DNA of 64,000 nucleotides, from positions 107,806,773-107,870,772 of the forward strand of contig CM055265.1 of assembly GCA_029237695.1 (NCBI GenBank). The letters run 5' to 3'. The DNA is from Conchocele bisecta (lineage: Eukaryota; Mollusca; Bivalvia; Lucinida; Thyasiridae). Numbering within the stretch: the stretch's first letter is position 1; every line of letters starts with the position of its first letter. The position numbers and the translations under genes were made by a program. This document shows positions 1 to 9,635 of this stretch, in pieces. The notes under the pieces are model-generated. The model ran no database searches, was not told the DNA's origin, and saw nothing but the letters and a program-made list of their open reading frames with translations.

Positions 1-197
1 TATAAGTAGGCAGTTAGTGACGTATTTATATAATTTCCAATGTATTATTACTGAATTAATTTTCAAATCATTCAGTGACATTTTATATTCATTTATATTT
101 GTTTTCGTTTACCTTGTTGCTGTTGTATATTTCCTGAATGCATGTATGTGCATTTTAGTTAGTATCACATGTATTGACCGTATCCTTAACATTTCAG

Positions 198-233
198 GTG
201 CCTCAATAACAAATTATTCAAATCCAATATTAG
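198..233 (+). CDS. 12-codon internal exon of a membrane-receptor-like gene
   Basis: A 36-base exon is bounded by a good acceptor (ccttaacatttcag) and a strong donor (gtaagt at 234). Read in phase 1, two bases complete a codon started upstream, the exon is open, and it encodes a Ser/Asn-rich linker (ASITNYSNPIL). It ends with one base of the next codon. It is symmetrical (phase 1-1) like the exons at 1791 and 3439, so all three splice in frame; this is the main reason to call it. The upstream part of the gene lies off the left edge. On its own the exon is too short to identify; as part of the chain it would be an extracellular linker before the LDLa-like module. A family-L palindromic element begins only about 37 bases after the donor. 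Confidence 0.55.
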
Positions 234-269
234 GTAAGTAAATACATATATGTACATGTACCATTATCA

Positions 270-704
270 AGGTGCATGATCACGTGGTTACAACAACAAC
301 AACAATGGCTAAAAGTGTTGAAAGCGCGCCCACTCCAAAGTAAGTATTATTTGATATTGTCCTTAATTGACAACGGATTTTGATGAAATATGGCGCAGTA
401 AACGCGTCTTCGTTAGCTGCATGTGGTGGTTCCGGGAGTTCGGCACAAACTTATGTCGTTTTTGCGAAGAATCGATTTCCGTGTCTGTAGACACGGAAAT
501 CGATTCTTCGCAAAGACGACAGAGGTTTGTGCCAAAGTACCGAGACCATCAAATGCAGCTTAACAAGACGCATTTGATGCGCCATATGTCATCAAAATCC
601 GTTACAAAGTAAGGACAAAATAAAAGAATACGTACTTTGAATCGGAGGGCTTCTGGAAGTTTTAGTACTTGTAGTGTGTCTATGTAACCACGTGATCATA
701 CACA
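270..704. mobile_element. Family L long-palindrome MITE, copy 1
   Basis: Near-palindromic element of about 435 bp. It opens with GGTGCATGATCACGTGG plus a short acaaca run and closes with the inverted equivalent. The arms meet at a tight hairpin near 489 (ACACGGAAATCGATTC). A second copy lies at 17972-18360. Reading frames inside it come from the inverted arms and are not genes. Confidence 0.85.
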
Positions 705-990
705 TTAAAAGTGGCTTCTCTGTGTAATAGTGCAGTTTATTGATTATGGAGGGCTTTCACAGCGTATTAACACAACGTATTAACACAACGTATTACAACT
801 CGTAATCCACTATTGTAATAAATATGCAAATGAGGATGCCACAGAAAACACGTTACACGGGGGTCAGCTTGTAAATGCGCACACGAACGAACACGACAGG
901 TTGGAACCAACCTGTCGTGTTCGTTCGTGTGTGCACTTACACGCTGACCCCACTGTAGATGAACAATACAATTCCAGTGTATGATAATCA
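705..990. other. Intron; no gene seen
   Basis: Contains a short direct duplication around 775-800 (acaacgtattaac) and a hairpin at about 885-945 (GAACGAACACGACAGGTTGG and its inverse). No coding signal is visible. Confidence 0.5.
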
Positions 991-1234
991 GGGGCCCGTT
1001 TCTTTAAACTTCGTACGACTAAAATGTTCGTAAGTGCAAAATTATGATAGTCTCTAAATTTTAGATTAACAATGTTTTCTTGTAAACAAATATTGGATTT
1101 ACATTTATTGAGCATGGACTGCATATGCAGCCTATAATCAATAAATGTAAATCAATCAATTGAAATGTTCAGACGATCCTAAATTTGCACTTACGAACAT
1201 GTTAATCATACGAAGTTTAGTGAAACGGCCCCCC
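991..1234. mobile_element. Family A palindromic MITE, copy 1
   Basis: About 240 bp and foldback over its whole length. The outer arms read GGGGCCCGTTTC and inverse, then ACTAAAATGTTCGTAAGTGC and inverse. The central hairpin is built on catttattgagcat / tgcagcctat. Seven other copies occur here (3676, 6728, 16239, 22198, 28862, 37699 partial, 41396). The hairpin carries AATAAA hexamers on both strands in most copies. Confidence 0.9.
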
Positions 1235-1244
1235 TGGTTGTTTA

Positions 1245-1335
1245 ATACGTAGAGCACGGTTCGTCCGCATGTACGGTGGGATAATTATCGATCATGCATG
1301 TACAGGCGGACAAACGTGCTTTAAGTTATATATCC
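1245..1335. repeat. Short hairpin repeat (AE)
   Basis: Inverted pair GCACGGTTCGTCCGCATGTA ... CAGGCGGACAAACGTGC. Related hairpins occur near 2283-2310, 59060-59125 and, degraded, 61636-61720. Confidence 0.6.
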
Positions 1336-1547
1336 CCTCAAAATACCATTGCCACGTCCGGTTTTCAAAATAACCCGGAGACAAATTCGGTGATACGGAT
1401 ATAGTTGGATATTACAAGCAAACACAAATTTAATCGCTTTTAACCTGTGTCTCCATGTAATATAGAATTTACTAATCTACTTGACTGAGCTTATAGATAC
1501 GTAAATGCGCACTGATTATTCCGGGAATAAGAGGACATACTATGCTA

Positions 1548-1766
1548 CAGTGGAACCTCTCTAAACCGGACAAGAAGAAACATGTGTGATCGTAATTGTG
1601 ATGGGTTTCTGGGTCATTTATCTCAGGTGATAATGCCTGTTCGTGATCGCATAGCACACACCTGTGGCTCGGAATAATCAAATGCCTGATTTACGGTGAA
1701 ACCTCGCTAAACCGGACACCCTGGGAGGTGACCTCCCAGGGTGTCCGGTTTAGCGAGGTTTCACTG
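1548..1766. mobile_element. Family M pogo/Tigger-like MITE, full-length copy
   Basis: Begins CAGTGGAACCTCTCTAAACC after TA (1546-1547) and ends in the inverted equivalent TTTCACTG before TA (1767-1768), so the TA target duplication is visible. A second TIR-like copy at 1697-1766 forms a tight hairpin with its partner. The CAGTGRAACC terminus and TA target are typical of pogo/Tigger elements of the Tc1/mariner superfamily (established knowledge); the assignment of this MITE is inference. It ends 24 bases before the LDLa exon at 1791. Confidence 0.8.
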
Positions 1767-1790
1767 TATATTGTTTTTCCTCGTTTGTAG

Positions 1791-1919
1791 ACTGTAGATC
1801 ATACGAGTTCCCGTGCAGCAATAAAGTCTGTATGACGCTATCCTACCGTTGTGACGGGTTCAACGACTGTGGGTGCACTTCTGAATGTGATGAATCCGGC
1901 TGCGGGGGTATTCCACTAG
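1791..1919 (+). CDS. Exon encoding an atypical LDL-receptor class A module
   Basis: 129-base, phase 1-1 exon (43 codons) with acceptor tttttcctcgtttgtag and donor CTAG|gtacgt. The peptide has cysteines spaced C-x6-C-x4-C-x6-C-x5-C-x1-C-x3-C-x4-C. It contains the LDLa hallmarks: an aromatic residue before the second Cys (YEFPC), RCDG, NDC and a terminal DE-x2-C (CDESGC). LDLa modules are about 40-residue, calcium-binding extracellular ligand-binding domains with six cysteines. Here two extra cysteines replace residues of the usual D-C-x-D-x-S-D-E segment, so one calcium ligand is probably lost and a fourth disulfide is likely. Single-exon, phase 1-1 coding is the classic arrangement for LDLa modules. 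It is followed by a transmembrane exon at 3439, indicating an extracellular juxtamembrane position. The identity of the whole protein is unknown because its N-terminal part lies upstream. Confidence 0.82.
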
Positions 1920-2363
1920 GTACGTATCACGGTCGGCTGTCATGTGTGTCATATCAGAAAGGTGTGACGTAACGTATGTCGTCATTTTATTTAGTTTTCG
2001 AAGATTTCAATTCAATAATTATTAAAACGTGTCAACGGATTTTGCTGAATAATGATTACAATTTTTTCCGTACTTAAATCATAACTCTCAACTTGGACTA
2101 AAATGTAATGTATTTTATGTATGTTGCAATACATTGTGTTTTGTATGTATGCACTGACACATATAAGCACCCGGGCCTGAGATGATAACACCGTTTATCA
2201 CATCTTGGATACATTTTAGAGTTTTGTTTCTGCATTTCCACAGCACATGTGCATTGTATGGACATGAGGATATGATAACACATGCGTACATGCGGACGAA
2301 CCGTGATCTAACTGTGGCTCAGATCATGTTTTCTTGTGTAACGCCTAAGAGTGCGCATCATTA
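1920..2363. other. Intron; no gene seen
   Basis: Unique-looking AT-rich sequence. A degraded AE hairpin half lies at 2283-2310 and the right side merges into the H repeat. No supported gene. Confidence 0.5.
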
Positions 2364-2665
2364 TGGAACGCCAAACCTACATAAACTGAAATAAGTAATG
2401 CTAGCTCTAACTAATTAGAGATATCATTAAATATTTAGAGCTAGCTCTAAATAATTTAGAGAGCTATTCAAATGGTTTACAGCTAGCTCTAAATATTTAT
2501 TGCTGGCTCTAATTATTTAGAGCTATCACTAATAATTTGTGTTTATGTAGATTTCGCCTGCCAGGAACGCCAAATTTACATTTATATAAACTGAAATAAT
2601 TAATGCTTGCTCTAACTATTTAATGCTAGTTATAAATATTTAATGCTAGCTCTAATTATTTAGCC
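2364..2665. repeat. Family H array of GCTAGCTC-type palindromic units
   Basis: Degenerate array built on TTAGAGCTAGCTCTAAAT-like palindromes at roughly 18-22 bp spacing. The sequence GGAACGCCAAA...ACTGAAATAA occurs at 2367 and again at 2561, so a block of about 195 bp has been directly duplicated, the second copy truncated. Sequences resembling its inverse (tttatgtag) lie at 2539. Confidence 0.65.
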
Positions 2666-2988
2666 GGGTTGAGAACTGTTCTTAGTTGAGTAAGCTCAAT
2701 AGTGTTATAACCTCGTGGCCCAGCTCTAAATTTCGGACGCCCATTTTTGTCGTGACGGGCCACAGGTTATGCAATCAGATGGCCTAAAGTTATTTGGCGA
2801 ACTCTTACGATCGTATCGCTGTTCATGTCTGCATAAAGTGACGGGTGGTTTGTGATGGGACTGATATGATGCATGTTGCTGCTGTCGTCGATTTGATTAT
2901 TCAAATTCATGTAACATATTAGCAAACTGACAAACTGATATTTTGGCCCCAGTAAATAGGATTGATTCGTACACGTATGTCAACGGTA
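2666..2988. other. Intron; no gene seen
   Basis: Apparently unique sequence. I see no repeat family or convincing exon. Confidence 0.4.
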
Positions 2989-3058
2989 CAGCGGAACCTC
3001 TCTAAACCGGACACCCTGGGAAGTTCCCAGGGTGTCCGGTTTAGAGAGGTTCCACTGT
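2989..3058. mobile_element. Family M minimal MITE: two TIRs back to back
   Basis: 70 bp near-perfect palindrome from CAGCGGAACCTCTCTAAACC to its inverse, TA on both sides. It lacks the body seen in the full copies at 1548 and 60453. Confidence 0.85.
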
Positions 3059-3438
3059 ACGTACTATTATTTTACCGAAGAATCGAATACAGCGGGTAAA
3101 CTTCTCTAAAAACTGCATAAGTTATTCTGGCCAAAATCTGTTTGTGCAGTCATACATTGTACATAACACACGTACATTATCGTCTTCGGTGCACCAGATA
3201 TCGTCATTTGAAGTTCCTCTGTTTATTTGTAAGTTTTAAAGCACATAACCTGTAAAATGCCGTGGAATATTACGGCAATTGGTTACGAAACCATGCGATC
3301 CAATACATCGGTATTATGGTCGTGCCAATTCATTTGAATGTTCGTGCCAATTCATTCGTTTCTGCAAGTCGTGTTCGGCGATTATGAATCGCTTAACGTT
3401 TCCTTCGAGTCTCGTGATTCCTTTGTTTTCTATTTCAG

Positions 3439-3639
3439 AAAAAGTGGAAATTCTCGGAATAGGAATCGGGATGGGTTTTGGAATATTTATAGCATTTTTC
3501 ATGTTCGCATTCGCTTATGAGACACATTTAAAAAGGCGGGCTTTAAATGAGGACCCTGAAGCGCAGGCCGCTTTACAAAAGGCAAAGTCAAGACAGAGAC
3601 GGAAAGACCAGATAAAGAAGGCGGAAAAAGATAAGAAAG
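3439..3639 (+). CDS. Transmembrane and charged cytoplasmic-tail exon of the LDLa gene
   Basis: 201-base, phase 1-1 exon (67 codons), acceptor ttgttttctatttcag, donor AAAG|gtaggt. After a short juxtamembrane stretch, residues 5-27 form one hydrophobic helix with a Gly-every-second-residue run (GIGIGMGFG) and then Phe/Ala. A basic stop-transfer KRR follows at about 32-34. Residues 40-67 are extremely charged (many K, R, E, D, Q), predicted helical and cytosolic. With the LDLa exon outside and basic residues inside, this is type I topology. The glycine repeat could pack helices, for example in a dimer (inference). No kinase, TIR or other signalling domain is encoded here. The next exon must begin with two bases completing a G-started codon; the candidate at 6565 does. 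Confidence 0.8.
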
Positions 3640-3675
3640 GTAGGTTTTCCCATATTATTATAAAACAGCTTATCT

Positions 3676-3896
3676 GGGGGTGTTTCCCTAAACTTCGTAC
3701 AACTAAAATGTTCGTAAGTCAGATTTAGGATCGTCTGTAAATTGCAATTGATGTATATACATGTATTGAGCATAGGTTGCATGCATATGCAGCCTATGCT
3801 CAATAAATGTAAATTCAATAATTGTGACTGTGAAATCTACATCATAAGTTTGCACTTCGAACATTTTAGTCATACGAAGTTTAGTGGAACAGCCCG
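3676..3896. mobile_element. Family A MITE, copy 2
   Basis: Same arms (ACTAAAATGTTCGTAAGT...) and central GCATATGC hairpin as copy 1. It starts 37 bases after the donor of the transmembrane exon. Confidence 0.88.
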
Positions 3897-4180
3897 CAGT
3901 ATCCGTTACCATAGAAACGTGTCATGCGGTTACATGGAATCCTTTGTTATATTTGAAATCCGGCAGTTTCATTCGCCGAGGCTCAGCTGCTGCGCTCAGC
4001 CTCTGTTTATCAAATCAATCTGATTTCCTGTAAAAAGAAAATCGATATTGCGTTCAAAACGTTTTATAATCGCAAGAACACATCTCGACTGTGTGGTTAA
4101 TTCATCGCATTGCCATATGTTGTGAATAAATAAATACAAATGTGCCACCGTTATTATTTTACATGTATTGTCATAGAGAA

Positions 4181-4683
4181 GCACATATGTATGGAAGCGT
4201 CCTGGTGCCAATGCTAAAATAGTTTGTATCTCCTAATTATGAGATACTAACTCCTAATTAGGATATACTAACTCCTAATTAGGAGATGATAAGTCCTAAT
4301 TAAGATATAGTAACTCCTAATTAGGAGATAATATCTCATAATTAGCAGTTACTCAGTTACTATCTCCTAATTAAGACGTACTATCTCTAGGAGATATTAA
4401 CTCCTAATTAGGATATAGTAAGTCCTAATTAGGAGATATTAAGTCCTAACTAGGAGATACTAAGTCCTAATTATGAGATATTAAGTTTTACTTAGGACAT
4501 ACTAACTCCTAATTAGGAGATAATATCTCCTTATTAGGAGTTACTATCGCCTAATTAGGACGTATTATCTCCTAATTAGATACCAAGTTCGAATTAGTAT
4601 CTCCTAATTAAGAGTTAGTATCTCCTAATTGGGAGATACATATAGTTTAGCATTGGCACCAGGACGCTTCCATACATCTGTGC
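4181..4683. mobile_element. Family I foldback element with a TAATTA palindrome array
   Basis: About 503 bp. The ends are inverted repeats of about 50 bp: GCACATATGTATGGAAGCGT on the left, GCACAGATGTATGGAAGCGT on the right strand, both followed by CCTGGTGCCAATGC. Between them are about twenty degenerate copies of a 21 bp unit centred on the palindrome TCCTAATTAGGA, spaced by gatactaa-like linkers. No coding capacity. The single-copy interior made only of short palindromes is unusual for a MITE. Confidence 0.85.
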
Positions 4684-4933
4684 AAACAGAGACGTCATCG
4701 TTAATTATTTAAATAAGTTGTCATATTGTCCACGGATGTACTAATGTACTCTGTACTCGAACAATACAAACAGTCCAGAATCGAATTCTATAACATAATA
4801 TAGTGTTTATCATTAGCCTATTGGGTCATATACACGGCTGCCGTTCAATATTGTGTTTCATGCAGTTTATGAAAAGAGACCTTATAGACTGTAGTAAGTA
4901 TTAATAGTGGCAGTGACTGGAGAAACGGGGATT

Positions 4934-5228
4934 ATTATAGGAATGAATGGCCTTTTTGTTTAATTTATAGGGGTATAAACTTGGAAAAGTCGCGGGAATA
5001 CTGGACGAAGCGATAAAAAATTACAATTTTCGAAAAAAATAAATGAAATAAATTGATCAATACAATGTGTTTATTTTCCGTTTTATTAAGAATTATTTTA
5101 ACTGCGCCTCACGGTTACGGAAAGTAGTTCGGCGTGGGAGTTTACTGGGATATACATTTTGGACAGAGACTTGCTACGGACCAATCAAATGTTATGGAAT
5201 TGTGTAAATATTTTTTTGCTGGAATTAT
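4934..5228. mobile_element. Family B composite MITE, copy 1
   Basis: Left: GGAATGAATGGCCTTTTTGT. Then AAACTTGGAAAAGTCGCGGG, then a block with AACTGCGCCTCACGGTTACG and ATTTGATTGGTCC-type sequence in inverse orientation, ending TGCTGGAATTAT. Five other copies: 9636, 11967, 18952, 21244, 26763. Confidence 0.8.
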
Positions 5229-5231
5229 GAC

Positions 5232-5690
5232 GGCATATATTTTCCATAGAGATTTCGAGAAGCTGACATAATTTATCGTAACATGTTGACTTAAATATCA
5301 CGACATGTCGACAAAACGTGGAAATATTTCGACATGTTGAGATAAATTATGTCGACATTACGTGATTAGTTATCACAACAAATCATCATAATGTGATCAA
5401 CAAGTCGACATACCGTGACAGTTAAACAGAACATGTCGACGTAAAGTGATATTTATCACAGCATGTCGACAAGTCTACAAAACGTGATAGTTTAAAACAA
5501 CAACTCGACATAACGTGATAGTTTAACACAACATGTCGACATAATGTGATATTTTTTCTCAACATATCGACATAATTTATCGCAACATGTCGACATAGTT
5601 TCACATTATGTCGACATGTCGTGATATTTAAATCAACATGTTTCAATAGATTATGTCAACATCTCGACATCTATATGGCAAATATATGCC
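5232..5690. mobile_element. Family J foldback element with GTCGAC-rich array
   Basis: About 459 bp. Imperfect inverted ends of about 80 bp (GGCATATATTTTCC... and inverse, then GATTTCGAGAAGCTGAC versus GATGTCGAGATGTTGAC on the other strand). The interior is a run of ACATGTCGACAT palindromes alternating with GTGATA / TATCAC spacers at irregular 23-39 bp intervals. Apparent reading frames are by-products of the array. It abuts the B element (ends 5228) and lies 60 bp before the E element. Confidence 0.8.
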
Positions 5691-5749
5691 ACTATATTTC
5701 AGAGATACGTTTTCGTTTGTCGGTTCATGTCACGGGATGTGAGGTTTGT

Positions 5750-6119
5750 ACGGAGCCCCGCAGTGGACATGGACTTTTTTATTCCAATTCGTGCCCTCAA
5801 TTTAACAATTCGTTCCCTCGAATTAACATGTCGTTCCCTCGAATTAATAATTCGTTCCCACGATATAACAATTCGTTCCCTCGAATTAACAATTCTTCGC
5901 ACGATATAACAATTCGTTCCCTCGAATTGACAATTCGTTCCCACGAAATAACAATTGTTAATTCGAGTGAACGAATTGTTAAATTGAGGGAACGAATTGT
6001 TATTTCGTGCGAACGAATTGTTAAATTCAGAGAACAATTTGTTATTTCGTGGAAACGAATTGTTATTTCGTGGAACGAATTAATAAAAAAGAATTCTACG
6101 TCCCCTGTGGGGCTCCGTA
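5750..6119. mobile_element. Family E foldback element with 21 bp array, copy 1
   Basis: Terminal inverted repeats TACGGAGCCCCGCAG / CTGTGGGGCTCCGTA. The left half is tandem 21 bp units (AACAATTCGTTCCC plus CACGAAAT, TCGAATT or TCAATTT variants); the right half is the same units inverted. Copies at 30905, 35012 and 46797. Long reading frames rich in NNSFPR or ISWERIV arise on both strands and are artefacts. Confidence 0.88.
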
Positions 6120-6181
6120 TGTTTGTCAACCGATGTTGTACGATATTTTGAAATGCCGTTACATGTATGCACATTTGTGGT

Positions 6182-6412
6182 TGTGACTGGATAAATGGGG
6201 CTTATGGGTTTTGCCACCAGTCTAGCTCCTGAACAAATATCACACTCCCATAGCCTGATAGCGATATATATTGCACGTTAGATGCAGGACGAGTGTTTTA
6301 TTGACGAAATAGCGAACAGTGCAGATCCTGATCAGACTGTGCGGATGCACAGGCTGATCTGGATCTACACTGGTCGTAAAACCCATAAGTCCCATTTCTT
6401 CAGTCACACTCA
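6182..6412. mobile_element. Family S palindromic MITE, copy 1
   Basis: Outer arms GTGACTGGATAAATGGGGCT / inverse (CCCATTTCTTCAGTCAC). Core hairpin GATCCTGATCAGACTGTGCG...GCACAGGCTGATCTGGATC. Related copies at 15686-16200, 29515, 42385, 42590, 49795, 54880 and 60846. The core resembles that of family C. Confidence 0.85.
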
Positions 6413-6564
6413 AATTTGCTATCGCTGTGATGTGCCATACATTCATCAATTATATTTCCAGCATGCAATGAGACTCCCACACAATACCACATAATGGATA
6501 TTGTTTACCATGCACCGGGGTATTGACGAGTTATAAGATTGTGTCATTGTCCGTCTGTTTGCAG

Positions 6565-6788
6565 AATCGCGCATCAAATCGATTTGCGTAATCCCGATGA
6601 CAGAACCCATTTACAATGCAGAACGGTTCCGCTTATCGACATATTTCATACACCCTGATAAAATGGCGGCGATTTACCTTGCGACCAATGTAGATCCTGA
6701 TGAGGGTCTCCATTGTTCGCCATTTCGCCGTTTCACTAAACTCGTACGACTAAAATGTTCGGAAATGCAAACTTATGATAGTCTGTAA
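6565..6788 (+). CDS. Candidate terminal exon of the LDLa membrane-protein gene
   Basis: A good acceptor (gtccgtctgtttgcag) is followed by a frame that is open in phase 1, exactly what the donor at 3639 requires. It reads ESRIKSICVIPMTEPIYNAE, further residues, and a stop at 6786-6788. The first 45 or so codons lie in unique sequence. From about 6690 the frame enters a family-S fragment and then the family-A MITE at 6728, so the last 20 codons and the stop would be transposon-derived. The MITE supplies AATAAA at 6871. No convincing donor is seen, which favours a terminal exon. The YNAE motif in a cytosolic tail could be a phosphotyrosine site (speculative). It could instead be a decoy acceptor. 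Confidence 0.42.
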
Positions 6789-6965
6789 ATTTCACATTAG
6801 CAATGTTTCCTTGTAAATAATTATTGGATTTACATTTATTGAGCATAGGCTGCATATGCAGCCTATGCTCAATAAATGTGAATCCATCAATCGAAATTAC
6901 CAGAAGATCCGAAATGTGCACATACGAACATTTTAGTCGTACGAAGTTTAGTGAAACGGTTCCCT
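6728..6965. mobile_element. Family A MITE, copy 3
   Basis: Full foldback copy. Central hairpin GCATAGGCTGCATATGCAGC; AATAAA at 6871 and TTTATT in the opposite arm. Confidence 0.9.
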
Positions 6966-7076
6966 GAACCTCGACTGGTGAACATTAGCAAATTAGTAGA
7001 ATGTCGTATACCTGTTTAAATGGTATGTACAGCCTTCTAATTATAAACTACATGTATTTATTATAGTGCTGACTTA

Positions 7077-7145
7077 CAGTGGATCATCTCCAAACCGGAC
7101 ACCCTGGGGACCTCCCATGATGTCCGTTTCGGAAAGGTTCCACTG
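7077..7145. mobile_element. Family M minimal MITE
   Basis: Imperfect 69 bp palindrome from CAGTGGATCATCTCCAAACC to GGTTCCACTG, sharing the CCGGACACC core. Confidence 0.75.
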
Positions 7146-7184
7146 TCGATAAATTAGTAATACCATGTTATTATTATGTTGCAG

Positions 7185-7366
7185 GGCGACGATAGACAAT
7201 ATATCATGTTCATGTACAAAACTACACATGTATGATGTACAATCACTGCACCCCAAGTTCGATATCCGGCTCAGGCTCAACAAGGCACACCACGTCGGAG
7301 AGGCAGGAGTTCCGTCTGCCTGGTGGTGCTCAAGCTCCTCCACAACATGTATATACTGCGTGTTGA
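7185..7366 (+). other. Exon-like island after a good acceptor; frame uncertain
   Basis: A good acceptor (ttattattatgttgcag, ending 7184) opens unique sequence between repeats. One frame stays open to 7479. Another, entered further in, gives a Ser/Thr/Gln/Pro-rich peptide (for example SGSGSTRHTTSER) ending at a TGA near 7366. The second looks more like a cytoplasmic tail but has a stop just after the acceptor, so it would need another start. It could be an alternative 3' exon of the LDLa gene or non-coding. A family-M hairpin ends 39 bases upstream of the exon start. Confidence 0.22.
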
Positions 7367-7490
7367 TCACTGGTTCTTATGATACGGATACTGCTGTATT
7401 CATACTTTACAGACGGTTACAGGATTCCAATAAATTAAGGACCCGTTCTATACCTGATCATCGTTGCATTCAAAGATAATTGCTGTATAA

Positions 7491-9635
7491 CAGGGTGTCC
7501 ACGGTCAGGGAAAAGTCAGGGGAAAAAAAATTCAAGGTCAGGGAATTGTCAGGGAATTTTGAAATTGGTCAGGGAATTTTAAAATTTCTGTAAAGTCAGG
7601 GAAAAGTCAGGGAATTTTAGAATTTCAGGCCGAGAACCGATGAAAACTATGATAATGGCTAGGGCAATTTCTTCCAGTTTGACGATTAAAATAGTTATTT
7701 CTAAATAATCATATGAAAACGTTTCTTTAAAGCATTGTATGTTTTAAACTATTTTCATCAGAAGAAACTGAAAGGGACTGGCGCCCCTTGCCTCCTTAGC
7801 TGTTTCTCTTTCAGAAAGACGATGTTAGTAGCGTACATGTCTTTCAGTCACTGCAGAAAATATTAGGAGAATTTACTTTCAACTTTTTTTTTATGGGACG
7901 AGCTGTATGACGTCTGTTTCAATGAAAGTGGAAAGCGAAAAGCATGGATATCGACTACAGTATTCACCTTGATTATTTAGATTGGAAATGATGTAACTAA
8001 GAAGACACAAGTTAAACTGTGAAAATTGAGGAATGATTTACTTCCTTATAACTTAATTTCGACGTCGGGCGAGATTTTTAATGTCCAGTAGCCTATTTCA
8101 TCAACATTGCAAAGTATACTTTACTAGCAAAGTATACTTTGAGGGAGTAATCATTTATTTTTCCTGAAATGCATTATTTCATATAGAACTAACAAATGCG
8201 TATATTTCATGATTAAAAGTATGCAGAATTATTATACTGAATTTATTACATTATCACAGCCATTAAATGGCTGTGATAATGTAATAAATTCAGTATAATA
8301 AAAATTAATAAATTTGTTAAAAAATTCAAAATTTCTCCCTCAAAGTATACTTTGCTACTAAAGTATACTTTGCAATGTTGATGAAATAGGCTACTGACGT
8401 TGTGTCTTTTTCGCACGATATTTCTATGACGTGGCATCAAGGCTTGTACAGTGACACCTATTATATGGAATAAATAAGTGTCAGATACTTATAATGAATC
8501 TGCTGTGTAACAAATACTGGTACGTTACTGCGGTTCTACACAGGTAACATGGTGTGTCATATTTCCCGTCAGTTTTATTTCACCTAGTCTACGCCTCAGG
8601 GAATATAGCATCTGACAGGCAATATGGCACACCATGTCACCTATTTAGAACCACGATAGCTTATAAGGTTATTACAACTTCATTTCTTTTGCAGGTTATG
8701 ACTACTAATGTCTGTTTTGAACTTGGTTTAACCATTTTGCCACTGAATATCTGGAATGGACCAGGCCATGCTAATTTTTGAATATTTTCAATCATAAATG
8801 ATTTTAAGCAAAGTATATTTATGAAAAACTGGTGTAAAATGTGGCAATACAAAAACATCAATGCAAACGGGGTAGATCCTGGTGAGACAGTATTTTAAGC
8901 CAACTCATCTAGATCTGCAATGTTTGCAAAGACTGCTATACTATAGCAGCCCATGTGGTTGAAATGGTTGATTCAAAAACACCACATTCAAGAAAATAGA
9001 TTATAAATAAAATAAAATTTTAAATATATTATATATGCTACCATGATCTTTAAAAGGTGGTAAGGGTTGGCTGAAGGGGAGGAGGAGGCCAACATATTTT
9101 TTATTCTAATATATTTGTGTAATCATGAGTACTGGGAACCCGATTCTGAGAATGCAGGAAATGGCGTTTCACACGACTTGGATTTCAAAAATTTGCACAT
9201 TTTTTTAGGACAAAACATGCAGCAATAAAACAATTACCAACATTTGCAGGTGTGCATTACACATGTTATTCTCCAACCAATCAATTTGTTGGAGCCGTGC
9301 CACAATCTCAATAGATTTTTAATCTCGTACATTTTGGATATTTTTGTCAAGATTGGGAAATATAGAAACCGTGTTGAAATATGCATACAGAAACAGGAAA
9401 AATGAGAGTAATAGAATGTGCTCAACCTTTGCTGAGAATGCAGGAAATGGCGTTTCACACCACTTGGATTTCAAAAATTTACGGGGGGGGGGCATGCCCC
9501 CGGACCCCCCTAGTGCGATCGGGCCCTTTGGGCCCTCAACATTGGCTAAAATTGGTCAGGGAAAAATAATTTGGGTCAGGGAAAAGTCAGGGAAAAGTCA
9601 GGGAATTTCAGTTTTCCTAATGTGTGGACACCCTG
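7491..9635. mobile_element. hAT-like non-autonomous element (R)
   Basis: Ends are CAGGGTGTCCAC and its inverse, flanked on both sides by TGTATAAC (7484-7491 and 9634-9641). This gives a 7-8 bp target duplication depending on where the terminus is drawn, which fits the hAT superfamily. Subterminal sequence on both sides is a cluster of GGTCAGGGAA / AAGTCAGGG direct repeats. The body holds a nested F element (8087-8396), a repeated block (GCAGGAAATGGCGTTTCACA at 9155 and 9437) and a GC-rich GGGGCATGCCCC hairpin near 9490. No transposase frame is intact. Confidence 0.75.
8087..8396. mobile_element. Family F MITE, copy 1 (nested in R)
   Basis: Arms AGTAGCCTATTTCATCAACA and inverse, then two AAGTATACTTT palindromes per arm. 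Central perfect hairpin ATTATCACAGCCATT/AATGGCTGTGATAAT. Copies at 47541 and 55023, a partial at 11000, and a TIR-only form at 33233. Confidence 0.9.

Noticed and set aside
4208..4650. CRISPR-like array
   Set aside because: Units are palindromic, degenerate and lack unique spacers; the genome is eukaryotic.
7074..7370. Minus-strand 98-codon frame
   Set aside because: Overlaps a family-M hairpin and the better + strand acceptor; peptide looks random.
7493..9635. Intact hAT transposase
   Set aside because: No long frame or DDE/RW motif found in the element, only termini and target duplication.
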